Below are positions 45,951 through 59,115 of a DNA stretch of 64,000 bases, piece by piece. The stretch's first letter is position 1. The number at the start of each line of letters is the position of its first letter. Position numbers and translations under genes: made by a program. The notes under the pieces were generated by a model. The model made no database searches. It saw only the letters and a program-made list of their open reading frames with translations, and was not told where the DNA came from. Origin of the DNA: Lentinula raphanica (Eukaryota > Basidiomycota > Agaricomycetes > Agaricales > Omphalotaceae); the NCBI GenBank assembly GCA_027919835.1, contig JANVFP010000024.1, forward strand, positions 620,001 through 684,000, in the 5' to 3' direction.

Positions 45951-47849
45951 ATCGGGATCTAGGATGGGATCAAAGAGCTGGACGATGAAGCAACGTCGGG
46001 AGGGGCTCTTAGGTCTCACATAGTCATGGTTCATATGTGTACTCCCTTCCTCCCTTCCTACTAACGCCAATCTACTTCTCCTTCTATTTGTGACACCAGT
46101 TTTCTGATTCGGATGATTTGAAGTGGCAAGCGGCGAGGATCTGACTTGGATCAACATAGAGCAGTGAGCTATCTGGTAATGAGTATGATCTCGTCAAAGT
46201 ATTTTTTCTGAGTATACGTGGCTCTTGAGACGAGATCTAGAGCCCAAGTGATGCTAGAAACCTCTCAACCCTTACCGACGGGTGATCCTCCCAGAGTCCC
46301 AAGTGTCTTCATCTCTTAGTCTAATCCATCGTCCTTCGCCGTTCACTTCACATGTTGGTTGTAGACAAAGGAAATCCGTTGAATTAATAGCTACGCTACA
46401 CATGACGGAAGAAAGGAAGGAAGAATGGAACACGATGAGTACCACCAATCCCCGAATTTGACAATGACTACCTACGAACATGCTCTAGATGCTTCGAAAA
46501 TCGACCGAACTGCGGATGGCATCAAGGAATCTCCAGTTCGTGATGTTGAGACCAGAAACATGTTGGAATGAGAGAAGGGGAAATTCTGCGAGAGGGAGTG
46601 TGAGTACAGCGGCGTGAGGACAACTTGAAGAAAGGGATGAGGGACGTGATCCTCATCTCATTAGAAGCAGCACGAACACCCCATCCATTCGCCAAATTTC
46701 GAACTTCGAACATCGAATCCTGAATCCTGAATGAGCTTATACGACGACCGCAAGCACAAACACACCCAGGATTCCATTTTTGAGGTCCGGGAGTTAGGCA
46801 CAGTGAATTTTGTAGGTGGTGATACTAATAGCACGAGGAAAAGGTGGCGATTTGGTATTGGGGCAAGTGGTGATGAATCGGAAGATTACTATGGGATGAT
46901 GCTTGATGCGTCGACGGTCGTGCGTTGTGTGGGCCACTGTACGATATACCATCGGAGAGTGAGGGGTAACGAGCAACTCCTTGCCGTGTACAACCCGGTG
47001 AACCCATCGTTAGACGAGAGGAGTTGTTGTATGTATGATTGGAAAAGTCGAGCGCAAGCCACGATCGAGACTTTGAGGTTCGGACGAAGAGGTGAGCGGC
47101 TGATGCGCTGACGAGCCAGTCATGCATCATGGCCCACGTGTTGAAGAACCGCTGAATGGACGGAGTATGTGTAGGACGAAGTAGGACGTGGATAGGACGT
47201 CGGGGGATGATCATGAAGGGTTGGAGGAAAGCTAGGCTAGTGCTAATGCGGCTTTGAATGCCTGCCTGAGGGTGAACATCAGAACGAATTCCGCAGACGA
47301 GTTGGGGAATATAGTTGAGCGACTTACCACTCGGAAGCTCTGTCAACTCTGGAGTCGTACTTGGCAACAGCGACACAACTCTAGTCTCCTCGATTGTCAT
47401 CAGTCCCCTCTCTTCACCAAACGTCCTAGTCCCCAAATCCTGAGTGGACCGGAACGTATACGACGACGGCTGGCCAAGGCTATGTAATGCAGTTCGTTTG
47501 TGCGTGTGCTTGCGGAGCTGGTCAAAAAAACGGATCCCGATCCAGCCCAGACTCGAATCCAGCACGTAGGTATGTTGAGGTTTGGAGATTGTGAAGATTG
47601 TCGGTGATGGTCGTTCACGTTGACGATTTCCTCGGTGAGGTTCTAAGTTTGTGGTTGAGTTTGTGCTGTGCTGCGTTGGAAAGAAGAGTGATGAGATGAG
47701 TTAGATCGATGAGAAAAGGAGGAGGGAGGGGAGCGAGGTACCGTTCGAGTCATTGTACGGTATATCACAGAAGTTGGATGGAATCTCCTTATGCGAGTAT
47801 CACCCTATCGCGCAAACGTCTTCTGCTGAATGTCCTCTTCCTTCCCAGT
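45951..47849. other. Intergenic region without a supported gene
   Basis: Open frames on both strands at 46.7-47.6 kb overlap each other and show no known domain. The first ~100 bp is the 3' flank shared with paralogs A and C. Confidence 0.4.
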
Positions 47850-48640
47850 CTCCTTTATCGTTCAAGATCCCGTTTCACTTCAATTGTATGCACAGTATAC
47901 CGCTCCCTAAATCCTCCGCCCCCTTTCCCCCTCCTCTCCCCTCCTCCCCTTCCTCAAGTTACGGAAGCGTGTCCTGATGAAACTTTCTCCGCTACATCGC
48001 ATACTTGTCACATCAATTTGATGACAATGTTCGCGCGAACCTTTGGACTCTTGCACGACTCGCAAATCCGATGCCCAACGATATCATTCGGGATTAAGGA
48101 GCTCAATCGACGGCCTTCCTTATTCTACTACTACTTCTGGTCAATACTTGCACCCTACCAAGCGACCAGCCCACCATGTTTTCTTGTTCAACCCTGAACA
48201 TCCTTGTTCACACTTGATACATGATTTCACAACGAAAATACATCGACAAGATTTCGGAGATGAAACCGCGGAGGGATCGTGGTCCGTAAGCCCCATTCTC
48301 TTACCTCAAAATGCCAATCTCACGATCAATGCAGAAACAAGAGTTCGACGATGAAGCTTGAAGAATTCACTGAGCGCTTTTGCCTTTGTGACTCCGTCGA
48401 TGGATGGAGCTGCATGTTCCTGAAGGAGCTCTTTCCTGCTTCGATGGATTTTGATTCGTCCTGAGCGGGGCAAAGAAGACGAAGAACGGGAAGGTTCAAG
48501 CAACGGGTGACAGAGGTCCGTGACTGCTATGAAGACAGATCGAATGGTGCGTGTATAACTATAGACAAGCTTCTTGTCCTCTGCTGATCTGACTTTTGCA
48601 GATCGTCGACCTCATACTCAAGCTGAAGAGCCGCGAATTC
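47850..48640 (+). repeat. R3-like repeat copy, diverged
   Basis: Has the pyrimidine tract, GTGACTCCGTCGATGGATGG, TTCGTCCTGAGCGGGGCAAAG and the intron-like pair GGTGCGTGTATAAC ... TTTTGCAG/ATCGTCGAC. Not followed by a family gene. Confidence 0.55.
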
Positions 48641-48772
48641 GACGAATTCGGCGAAAACTCTGTTTGGTGTTCAGATTCATTCCAGGCTACCAAGACCCAG
48701 TATCATACTAGTTAGGACAGGACTTGTAAATCCCCCATCTAATATGTCCAAAATCCCAGGGAATTCCCTACA

Positions 48773-49030
48773 TGGGATGTCCCCGTGGGATGTCCCCTTA
48801 CTATGGGATGTCCCCTTACTATGGGATGTCCCCTTACTATGGGATGTCCCCTTACTATGGGATGTCCCCTTACTATGGGATGTCCCCTTACTATGGGATG
48901 TCCCCTTACTATGGGATGTCCCCTTACTATGGGATGGCCCCTTACTATGGGATGGCCCCTTACTATGGGATGGCCCCTTACTATGGGATGGCCCTTACTA
49001 TGGGATGTCCCCTTACTATGGGATGTCCCC
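48773..49030. repeat. 18-bp minisatellite GGGATGTCCCCTTACTAT
   Basis: About 14 head-to-tail units. Four have GGGATGGCCCC in place of GGGATGTCCCC and one is 17 bp. GGGATGTCCC is nearly self-complementary. The array lies 150 bp beyond the 3' end of the CxC1-KDZ gene, and open frames reading through it are repeat artefacts. Confidence 0.95.
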
Positions 49031-49179
49031 TTTACATTTTGTATATCTCTAATGTAACATTTTATTTGTTGGGACATTCCCTGAGGCTTGCAATAGCCAA
49101 TTTCGAGTGTAATGTGTTCAAAACAAATATCTCTCAAGTATTTGCACCAATGCATAAAAGAAATATAATGACATTTTAC

Positions 49180-52100
49180 TTAACAATCACCTAATTCATC
49201 TACATCATCTACATCAACTATGCCTTCCTCCAATGCATCTAGACGTTCAACTAGCCCTATGTCAAGATCATCATCATCAAAGTCACTAAACTCAACCTCA
49301 GAGTCATCATACTCCTTGCTTCCGCCTGAAACAGCAACTTTCTCTTCTCCCAACTCTCTTTCTACTTTATCCAACTCCGACGCCAATGGTCCCCAGTTCA
49401 AAGTATTTTGCAGCTGAGGAATGCCCTGCAGGGCGCTTCTCCATATACTACATAATCGCAGCAAGTTATGCTTTCGCTCTTCCAGCTGATATATCAAGTC
49501 TAATGGAAGTTTCCTCATAGTACTCGGCAAGCAGTCAAGAATAAACTACTTACCCAAGTGGGTTGCCACCTCAATGCAGGTCGTGATTACTCGCCATTCT
49601 TCAGAGGACCAGGAGCACAATGCGAAGCATTCATCCTCAAGTCTCTTCAACTCTTCATCACACCTATCCCGAAGCAAGATACCCTTGATTCCTGATCGAA
49701 CATCCTCGTCCGTCAACCACGGCGGGGGATTCTCACAGTCCCCTGCATCGTCCAATCCCACATCTTGCCAGATAGCATCATCAACATCAAGGTTGAAAAG
49801 CTCTTTCAACGGTATTTGTTGTGGAGCAATTGCGTTACGTGGTGCTTTCCTTGTGTTCACAAGGTCCTTCATTTGATTACAAAGGGCATTGTAGCGACGT
49901 GCAAGTGCCTGAATACCTGGATCTCGTTGCTTGACAGCGTCCTCAGTATGTGTTCTCATCTTGCGGTCTATGAGTAGTCACAATCAAAACAAATCTACGA
50001 GGAATGAACATGCAATCATACCGTTGTATTGCTGGCGTCGGAATGAGCGCTCGATTCGGTCCCGCTCAAACTTTCTGGATGTAAGGCGTTTCCGCAAGCG
50101 AAGCTTTAATGCATGAGCATTCATCCGAAGCGCTATGAAAGGGCTAGTTGCCAGATGGTGATACTGTGCCCGACCTACAACACCCAGTGTTTGCTCCTGG
50201 CGCAACAGCCTAGCTTGTACAGAAAGCAGTTTTTCACGCAGATCTGGAAGCTTTTCTTCTGCTTCGGCAACTTCATAGACTTCTGAGTTCATATCCGTAA
50301 CGATGTCTTCGAGGGTAGATATTTGGTCCCGAAGACTATCTCGAATCTTTCGAAGACGTATAGCTTCTTCGACTGCAGTTTTTCCAGAATTTTTGGTCTG
50401 TTCTGTATGCCATTAGTCAATAGTAAGTTCAATGAAATAATTGGATATTTACTAGGCAGGGGTTTTGTTTGCACCGAAACCTGAGATTTCCACTGTTCAC
50501 GGAGATACACAGCATCTTTACCAGAGTTTATGACCTCTGCATCAGCCTCATCAAACTTTGCTAGAGCATTCCGCCACTTTCGTGCCAGCCAGTCTCCTAG
50601 TCCAACCAAGCTCACACGGTCAGCATGCTGAACTTGAGAATCGAGAGTATATAGCCGAGTATGATGCTATGAAAGCCAATGAACAGTTTGCGTGGATGGA
50701 TATGAAACAGACTCACCCCACAAATTCGAAGATAAGCAATCAATCTACTGATAGAGTGCCAAAACCGTTCACAACCCTCACCATCCGACAAGCCGAATCC
50801 CTCACGTTTACGTGGGTGGTAGACACATTGGCAGGGCCAGCCGTGTCCATAAGCATGGAATACTGATATGGCGAAAGTTATTCTATCCAGATATTGATCC
50901 AAGAATCCCCACTTCACACAGCTACAATGAATTGAGCACCCAATGTCATATAAAACACCGATTGTGAACGTTGAAGGGATGTTCTTGAAAAGTTCATCGA
51001 TCAGTGCAAACGCGTAATGCTGGCGTTCACCAGGTGAAGTCATATTCACGATCCACAGAACCCGATCATGGCGACAAAGCATGGCCATGAGAGCCGTAGA
51101 GTCGAAATATTGAACGCTGGCCTTCTCCCTCGAGCCATCTGCTGCAGTGAAGCTCTGCTCGCATGCATCCAGGACAGAGTTTGGAACCTTGAGCGATGAC
51201 TCGAATCCATCCTCCTTAACTTCGCCCGCAGCTGCAACCTTGGTCTTTGCTGAAGGCCAGATATTAGCAACGATCTCTTCCCATCTATTGACTGCCGCTT
51301 CAGGAAGGAAAACGGATTTCGGATGATGACGAACTGGATCTTTATACGCTCGTTTGTTGTGCTTTTGAGTGAAGCAGGCATCGATACACACAATAGCACT
51401 GTAACTTTGACTAGATAACACATGTCAGGCTTTAGTCAAGAAGAGTCAAGAAGAGATAGGTGGTGACACTAACTCTGAACATCTTTGACCACCAAAGCAA
51501 AGGGGGCAGCGGGCACGAAGGTATTCAGTAGGTCGACATAATGGGGTTTGTTCTTCGTCCCGGATACAGAGGGGCCTCTTTGCCTCATGACTGGCTGTGC
51601 TACTGCGGTCAGAATCATCTTGTTGAGTTCCATCCTCCCTCTCCAGCTCCTCGGTCTCGGTCTCTGCCTCTTCAGCTCCTGAAGCATCTTCATCGACGTT
51701 ACCATCCCGGGCGGTCGCAAGTGCCGAGTCAACGAAATTGGTCGTCAAGTCCTGTAGGGAATTGTACCATTGCAAAGCATTTCCGAAACGTCTTCGCAGA
51801 GGATCCTAGAACACATGCTGAGAATTATATACCAAACCTCTTCAAGTGTACTTACCTTGCCCGAAAGATGGTATCCTTGAGAGTTGAGAAAATCATTGAT
51901 TGTGTCCACCCAGGCGGTATTATTAGGTGCGATCCTCAAAAATAATCTAGTAACAAAGTCTAGTACCCGCATATCGACTGCGAGAGTAGGGTGCACTGGG
52001 GCGCAAGGGAAAAGGCCTTGTTCCACAAGCTGTACAGCGGCAGTTTGACATGCACAGATGGAGAGTTCAATCTTCTCAAGTTCTATGAAGGTTTCATGTA

Positions 52101-52211
52101 AGCAGAATTCAACGATGCATACGAGGCCAGAAACTTACGACTGAAATGCACTACGACAATTGGGAGATTACGCGGAACATTCAGACAAGTACACGGCTTT
52201 TCCAACCTCTT
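49180..52211 (-). pseudogene. KDZ transposase with CxC1-like cluster, 5' truncated
   Basis: Would be a transposase of the Kyakuja-Dileera-Zisupton group. Minus-strand exons: ~52211-52139, 52082-51856, 51805-51474, 51410-50717, 50666-50453, 50402-50022, 49967-49554, then about 49532-49180. The zinc-binding N-terminal cluster reads PCTCLNVPRNLP, LSICACQTAAVQLVEQGLFPCAP and RARCPLCFGGQRC. The core has YSAIVCIDACFTQKHNKR, YDIGCSIHCSC, FHAYGHGWPCQCVYHPRKREGFGLSDGEG and HHTRLYTLDSQVQHADR. A coiled-coil-rich region (EAEEKLPDLREKLLSVQ) and an acidic tail follow. Exon 1 is cut by the foldback element at 52212, so the normal start is missing. I could not join the last two exons in frame. Otherwise it is open. 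Confidence 0.85.
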
Positions 52212-55200
52212 CCACAGGATACAGTAAAGCTTTTGTAAAAAACACTGATAAGTTATCGGGTACCTATTGCAAATAGTTGTGATAACCCAGAGGGGGTCCC
52301 GGAAATGGCCCTGGGGGGTGGTCATGCCTGTCACCACCTGTCACATATGGCTTATATTTACTGTTTTGGGTAATTAATAATCATCCAGATATTAAATAAG
52401 CAGTACATTTTCAAAAAACCCAAAAATTCATAAAAATTCATAAAAAACCTAAAATGGCCTGATTAGGTCAGATCAGGATATGTAAGCAAATGACCTCATA
52501 TGATAAAAAATGATGTAGGGCCAATGTAGGTACTAAAAATAGCCCAAAAAATCATTAAAAATGCAAAAAATATTTAGGGATGGTATAGAGTCTATTGCAG
52601 GCCCAGGCACATCAAAATTACCGAAAAAGGTAAAAATTGATCATGATCTCATCTTGTAGCAAAAAATCTGAAAAAAATCCTAAAAATAGTCAAAAAATTC
52701 AGGGGTGCCTTGTTGGCCCTGAAAATGCCAAATAAAAAAAATACGCGACAAGTGTAAAAATTTTCATCACTCCAAATCATTCCAAATCCACTATACAGTC
52801 AGTATATATGATGTATATGCTATATTTAGCATCCTAGTACCTTTATTGGGCTAAAAATAGAACTTGATCTCATCTGATAGCAAAAAATCTGAAAAAATCA
52901 TGAAAAATACTCAAAAAATTCAGGGGTGCCTCATTGGCCCTGAAAATGCAAAATAAAAAAATTTACACCATACAATTGAAAAACAACATCACTCCAAATC
53001 ATACCAAATTCACTACACAGTCAGTATATATCATGTATATGCCATTTATAGCACCCCTAGTACCCTCAATCACTTATATCACTCAAGAATCATACCAAAC
53101 TGAATGATTTGGGGAGTAAATATATTGTACTTTAGCACACCTAGTAACCTTGATAACTTAGAACAATTTATATTACTCAATATGTTCAGTACACTTAGCA
53201 CTTATCACACCTAACACACTAAAACTCATAACAGTACTTATATGTATTATACTTAACACAGTTGACAATGAAAATACTTAAAACAGTGTTATCAGTCACT
53301 ATACTTAACACACTTAACAGTCAAAAAGTCGGAACAATTGTTATACTATAACACACTCATAACAACGAGTTTTGGGCGCTTATGGGCGCTTATTTGGTGT
53401 TTTTGAGTCGAAATTCATTAATAGCACACTCAATAATTTTTGTGTGGGCTCTATATTGTGTAAGGATGTTGTTTGCATCATACTACACTTGATACAATCC
53501 GGAGAACTCAAGATTACAGCTTTTGGGACTGGTTATATTGTGATCTTTTGTGAGATAACAGTGTTTTATGTAAATGTCAATGCATACACCCATGTTATGA
53601 AGTCAAACTGCTACTGGGTCATGAGAAGAGTCATCCTACAACCTATTCTATGCTAATTTTATGTGATACAGCCAACAGATCTGTAATGGGGGTCATTGAA
53701 TATGACATCTATTGTTACATGTAAGTGTAGACATCTATAGTGTACATAAAACATGTACATGTATATCACAGAGTCCAACAGTCATAGTGAGTATCTAACC
53801 CATGTCCAGACACTTCTAGTAGACTGTAGGAGTGATTCCCTCATGAACCACCATCAGTATACTTGCATTACATGGACATATGCATTGACATTTACATAAA
53901 ACACTGTTATCTCACAAAAGATCACAATATAGCCAGTCCCAAAAGCTGTAATCTTGAGTTCTCCGGATTGTATCAAGTGTAGTATGATGCAAACAACATC
54001 CTTACACAATATAGAGCCCACACAAAAATTATTGAGTGTGCTATTAATGAATTTCGACTCAAAAACACCAAATAAGCGCCCATAAGCGCCCAAAACTCGT
54101 TGTTATGAGTGTGTTATAGTATAACAATTGTTCCGACTTTTTGACTGTTAAGTGTGTTAAGTATAGTGACTGATAACACTGTTTTAAGTATTTTCATTGT
54201 CAACTGTGTTAAGTATAATACATATAAGTACTGTTATGAGTTTTAGTGTGTTAGGTGTGATAAGTGCTAAGTGTACTGAACATATTGAGTAATATAAATT
54301 GTTCTAAGTTATCAAGGTTACTAGGTGTGCTAAAGTACAATATATTTACTCCCCAAATCATTCAGTTTGGTATGATTCTTGAGTGATATAAGTGATTGAG
54401 GGTACTAGGGGTGCTATAAATGGCATATACATGATATATACTGACTGTGTAGTGAATTTGGTATGATTTGGAGTGATGTTGTTTTTCAATTGTATGGTGT
54501 AAATTTTTTTATTTTGCATTTTCAGGGCCAATGAGGCACCCCTGAATTTTTTGAGTATTTTTCATGATTTTTTCAGATTTTTTGCTATCAGATGAGATCA
54601 AGTTCTATTTTTAGCCCAATAAAGGTACTAGGATGCTAAATATAGCATATACATCATATATACTGACTGTATAGTGGATTTGGAATGATTTGGAGTGATG
54701 AAAATTTTTACACTTGTCGCGTATTTTTTTTTATTTGGCATTTTCAGGGCCAACAAGGCACCCCTGAATTTTTTGACTATTTTTAGGATTTTTTTCAGAT
54801 TTTTTGCTACAAGATGAGATCATGATCAATTTTTACCTTTTTCGGTAAATTTGATGTGCCTGGGCCTGCAATAGACTCTATACCATCCCTAAATATTTTT
54901 TGCATTTTTAATGATTTTTTGGGCTATTTTTAGTACCTACATTGGCCCTACATCATTTTTTATCATATGAGGTCATTTGCTTACATATCCTGATCTGACC
55001 TAATCAGGCCATTTTAGGTTTTTTATGAATTTTTATGAATTTTTGGGTTTTTTTGAAAATGTACTGCTTATTTAATATCTGGATGATTATTAATTACCTA
55101 AAACAGTAAATATAAGCCATATGTGACAGGTGGTGACAGGCATGACCACCCCCCGGGGCCATTTCCGGGACCCCCTCCGGGTTATCACAACTATTTGCAA

Positions 55201-55255
55201 TAGGTACCCGATAACTTATCGGTACTTTTTACAAAAGTTTTACAGTATCAGCTGG
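52212..55255. mobile_element. Giant foldback element 2 (3.0 kb palindrome)
   Basis: Arms 52212-53585 and 53880-55255 enclose a 294-bp loop. Inner arms, with the duplicated GGGCGCTTAT motif and ends at TGCAT, are homologous to foldback 1. Outer arms differ: they include TGACAGGTGGTGACAGGCATG and CCGATAACTTATCGG and end near CCACAGGATACAGT/CCAGCTGATACTGT. It lies between the truncated CxC1-KDZ gene and the left end of the CxC2-KDZ element. I found no target duplication. It has no coding capacity beyond mirrored chance frames. Confidence 0.85.
53586..53879. other. Loop of foldback element 2
   Basis: 294 bp, closely similar to 9421-9714 along its whole length, although the arms of the two elements have diverged and gained indels. 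Confidence 0.8.
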
Positions 55256-55310
55256 CCGAACTTGCAAAGTGTTGCTCATCGCCGAAATCATGAGACTTCG
55301 GTAAATTCGG

Positions 55311-55400
55311 CAGCTGAAGCTGTAAGAGCTTCGCAAAGTAATCCGGTAAGTATCGAAGATTACTTCGCGAAGTAACTCGACTCCCTTTCGAAGGTTTAAA
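55311..55400 (+). repeat. Probable left end of the CxC2-KDZ transposon
   Basis: CAGCTGAAGCTGTAAGAGC, TTACTTCGCGAAGTAAC and CCCTTTCGAAGG align in order with the outer ends of foldback 1 (8062-8140 and inverted 10995-11080). TTCGCGAAG is a perfect short palindrome and may be a transposase recognition repeat. Confidence 0.65.
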
Positions 55401-55581
55401 AGGCCTTCCGGTTCCCGGTTCTTTTCCGGATTTCGACCCCGGAGGACCTCACCCGGCATTTCGGCATTCTGATTCTTTTTTTTTTCCTCCCTCGGCAAGC
55501 CGGCATTCTGATTTCTCATCGTACGCTGGTATTCCTCTTTCGGTAACGTGGGACTCTATTATCCTTTCTCTCACCATTGTC

Positions 55582-58500
55582 ATGGACAACAATGACGGTG
55601 GTCACAACACCTCTTCTTCTTCGAAGAACAATCCATCCAAATCTGCTACGCGAAAGCGAAAGCGTTCTTCTCGTCATGCTCAGCCGTCGACGTCCAAGGC
55701 TTCCACGACTCCTGCAGTTTCGGCGTCCGTAGGCGATGACGATGACAATGACGACGGCGAGGAGAACAAGCGGAAACGTGGTAATCAAGGCAATTTTCGA
55801 GGCGCTCGGTTGAAGTATCTGCAAGAATCGTTACTGGAGTACGTGAAGGCTAAGCCTAAGGGACCGTGTCTCTCAAAAATATATTCGCAATGGTTCGACA
55901 AATGGCCATGGCACGACAATAACAACCAGCCGGAACGTTTTGACATTCTCGACTCTCCAGATTCAACAATGTCTGACGAAGCTCGAACCGAATTAGCAGA
56001 CGAACGAAAGATGGCTCAGGAAGCTGTTCAAACTGCCGGAAAAAAGGTGAGTCAATATTTTCATTATTCCTCTAATACATGCATTGACGACATGGTAAGC
56101 AACTCGAACGTTGGTTCTGGAGAAATTCAAGGAAAGCCTCTTCCTCGGTCCCTATGCAGCACTCTCCTCTTGCACCACTTCTTCGTAAAGCCCTTGGATT
56201 CGCTGGAGGAGCTCCCCGTCGTACAATTCTCTACAAAGTCTGGATGAAGAGACCCGAAAACAGGGCGAAGGTCCAGGAGGCGGTGCTGGCTCGAATTGCG
56301 GAAAAACACGTGGAGAAGCCAATGCTCCTGAAACTCAGATGTGAGGTGGCCGAATCTCTATTCGAACAGGAACCGGACGATGTTAGGAACGAAATCGAGG
56401 AGCGCGTCGAAGAAATTTACGAGCAGCAACTAGAATTATACACGAAGATTACTACAGGCGAACCGGTATCATTGGAGGAGCTCGGCGAAGATAAAGATGC
56501 AGACGAAGTGCGGGAAATGTATGTGTATCTATCTCCGTTGACATTGACAACAGCTAACGACATGTCTATAGATGTCGGGAATCGCTTACGAAGTTTTTGC
56601 AACCTCTCTTGGATCTACTGCGACTCTATACGGGCTTGAAATTTTGCTTGCTGGCTGGTGCACCCCCGCCAACTGACGACGATGACTTTTTTCTGCTTAC
56701 GTGAGTCCTGTGTTCTTCTCGCTGTTTTGTGAATGATCTAAATGTTTTTTCTTGTGTAGTATCAACTCTGGCGAAAGTACAGGCCTCAATCCCCAGACGT
56801 TCCAAAATTGGCACAACGAATACTTTACGAAGAATGTAATGGCCCTGTTCATGCTTTTTTGTGTAACCAAGATCCAAGTGTGTACTTAAAACTTCGATTC
56901 ATTTCCTATCTCTGACCTGATACTTTCACAGAGGGTGTTCTTCCTGAACCCGGCCTCATTCACCCTGACTCCAGCAAGACCGCTGCCACCTCAACTTCGA
57001 ATGCCACGACAATCAATGACCCGTCACTTATTCGCATGTCCGAGGAACAGCCGGATATATCAACTACTACGAGCACGAACACCAGGAAACAACGTAAAAA
57101 ATCCAAGACAACCGGACGACGGCGGACCAGGAACGATAGCGACGACGAGAGTAGCGACGACGAGGATACCGTATTCCGAGACGAAAACGGAAAAAAAGTT
57201 TACCTTCGTGAGATGAAAGGACACATTATTGAGACTCGCGATCAAGATGTTGTTCAACAGCACTTCGATGCTGAGTCCACTCCTGAACCAGACAAACCGC
57301 TGCCGGATGTTCTCAAAGCTTACCTTGCTAGTTTACTCACTGAGTCTCGCCGAGATATCCTAGGAATGCTCAACTCGCAGTCCGGAATTGTTCGGAAACA
57401 TAATATTGAAGTTCTCATCAGGGATGCCAAGGTGTGGAAAGCGAAAGAAGACGTCCGATCTCCACCTTCTCCTAACACCGGTACTCATCAAACCCAGACC
57501 GAACCTTTGGGCCCCGCGTCGCCGGCGTCTTCTCATTCTCCCTCGACGGTCGCTTCTGACCCTCCCCCTCCTCACTCTTCAGGTACTATAGTACAACCTC
57601 CTGACCGCCAGTCCGTCCTTGTTCGACATACTTCTGTGCCTCTGGACAATATGGAAAGCCCCGACAACGTGTTTCAATTAAAGGACCACGACGACCGCAT
57701 TGCCGCTGTCAATAAATTGACAAGTAATCGGAATCAAAAGATGCCCGTTCGATTCAGTTCTGTTCCCGCTCACCCTGCTGATACCAATAACTCGGATTTA
57801 TCCTGGCTCTCCGCACTTACCGCACATCCCAAGACTCCGTCGCAGCCTGCGCCTATCCCACAGTCTAATCCACCTGTCAATACGAAATCCAACACCGCTC
57901 GGCCTAAGCCAAGACCTTTACCTCAACGTGCTAGAATCGCTACTTCAAACGAGCCCCTTCTGAACGAAACGGGCGATACCGCAAGTTCAAACCTAACTCG
58001 CCCTGCCTCGAACGAGGCGGCGATTTCCTCATCATCTGACCACGCTCAAACTTCAATGGAGCAAGCTGACCTCAATGACTGTCCTGCCTGGCTTACTCGA
58101 GCCATTGAAGCTTTAGGCGGTATGGAGCAGACTCACACACAGTGGAACAAGGCTCTCAATGCGTTGGTAACGTTAGAGCGTTCGCATGACTTCCGTGATC
58201 CGAGTGGAAGGGTATGATATATATCCCTTCTGAAATATATTCTATTCAATACTGATAATGTACTTTTTCTACAGGGAGCTGCATACAGTGCCGCAAAAGG
58301 CGTTCGCCCTCCGTTAGTCGAGTGGTATTTCAAGAACCGGAAGAATGTCGAGACGACCCTCAAGCACGATTTCGAGGGGCTGACAGTGCAGGAATTAGAT
58401 AGCAAACTGAGTAAGTGGTGGTCGGTCATCAATCCTGAGTGGCGCGAAAGGGATAATGAAGGTCGGATTGTCGTTGGCGGCGACGGCGAGGGAAGTTGGG

Positions 58501-58802
58501 ACGGTATTCATAAACCCGGTCAGTGTGGGATGATAACGGTGCTGTTGTGTATCCGCTGGTGGTTTCTCAGGGTGGGGGATGACAACGAGCAGATGGAAAA
58601 GTGCCTGCTTCTGTTGTCTGATGTTGGGGCTGTCCTAGAAGACATGGCTTATGAGCGCGGGTACGTACATCAGTCAACTTCAATCTATTAATAACATTCT
58701 AACCTTTTCCTCAGAGCGTACGACAAGCGTCTCAAACGAAAAGGACCTGCCTCTACCATTTCCAACGACCCAAGGCCTCTTCGACGAACCCGGATTAAAT
58801 GA
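55582..58802 (+). CDS. KDZ-associated 940-residue protein, unknown function
   Basis: Seven exons (55582-56046, 56160-56518, 56572-56700, 56760-56877, 56934-58211, 58275-58660, 58715-58802) give one open 940-residue frame with all phases matching. The N-terminus is serine-rich and basic (ATRKRKRSSRHA) with an acidic tract, possibly a nuclear signal. An alpha-helical region (IEERVEEIYEQQLELY) follows, then a long low-complexity Ser/Pro/Thr middle. The C-terminal domain has GVRPPLVEWYFKNRKN, KWWSVINPEWRERD and MITVLLCIRWWFLR. Proteins with a WW...PEWR-type block are common in mushroom genomes, but I know of no assigned function. Its place beside a KDZ transposase, same strand, suggests it is carried by that transposon. 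Confidence 0.75.
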
Positions 58803-59115
58803 GAATAGTTATCGTTATATTTCGCTATTGCTTCGTCTCAGCAGTTGTAGTTTTCACGGACCATAAGCGACTAATGTACATAGAGTCTACATACTACATA
58901 TCAGAATGCTACGCTACAGCAGGCTATACGTTCGCCTCACCATTCAAATTCAATACCGTTGATAAGCTGAAATCCGGTCTGAGACTCTGAGTGCACGATT
59001 TCGAACGAATAACGTCAGAGTTTTTGGTCATGGGAAATCCTAATCATTGATCAACCTGCTGCTCTTATCGATTTGCCCATCTCTTGACTTCGTTCCTTTC
59101 GTTCAGGTTCTGCTC
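58803..59115. other. Intergenic gap between the two accessory genes
   Basis: About 310 bp. No motif is recognised; it would hold the promoter of the next gene. Confidence 0.4.

Noticed and set aside
46731..47565. Overlapping open frames of 126 (plus) and 246 (minus) codons
   Set aside because: Neither shows a recognisable domain or a supported exon pattern. At most one could be real, and I cannot choose.
48744..49194. Open frames of 90-140 codons reading LLWDVP- or YYGMSP-type repeats
   Set aside because: Products of the 18-bp minisatellite, open in several frames on both strands.
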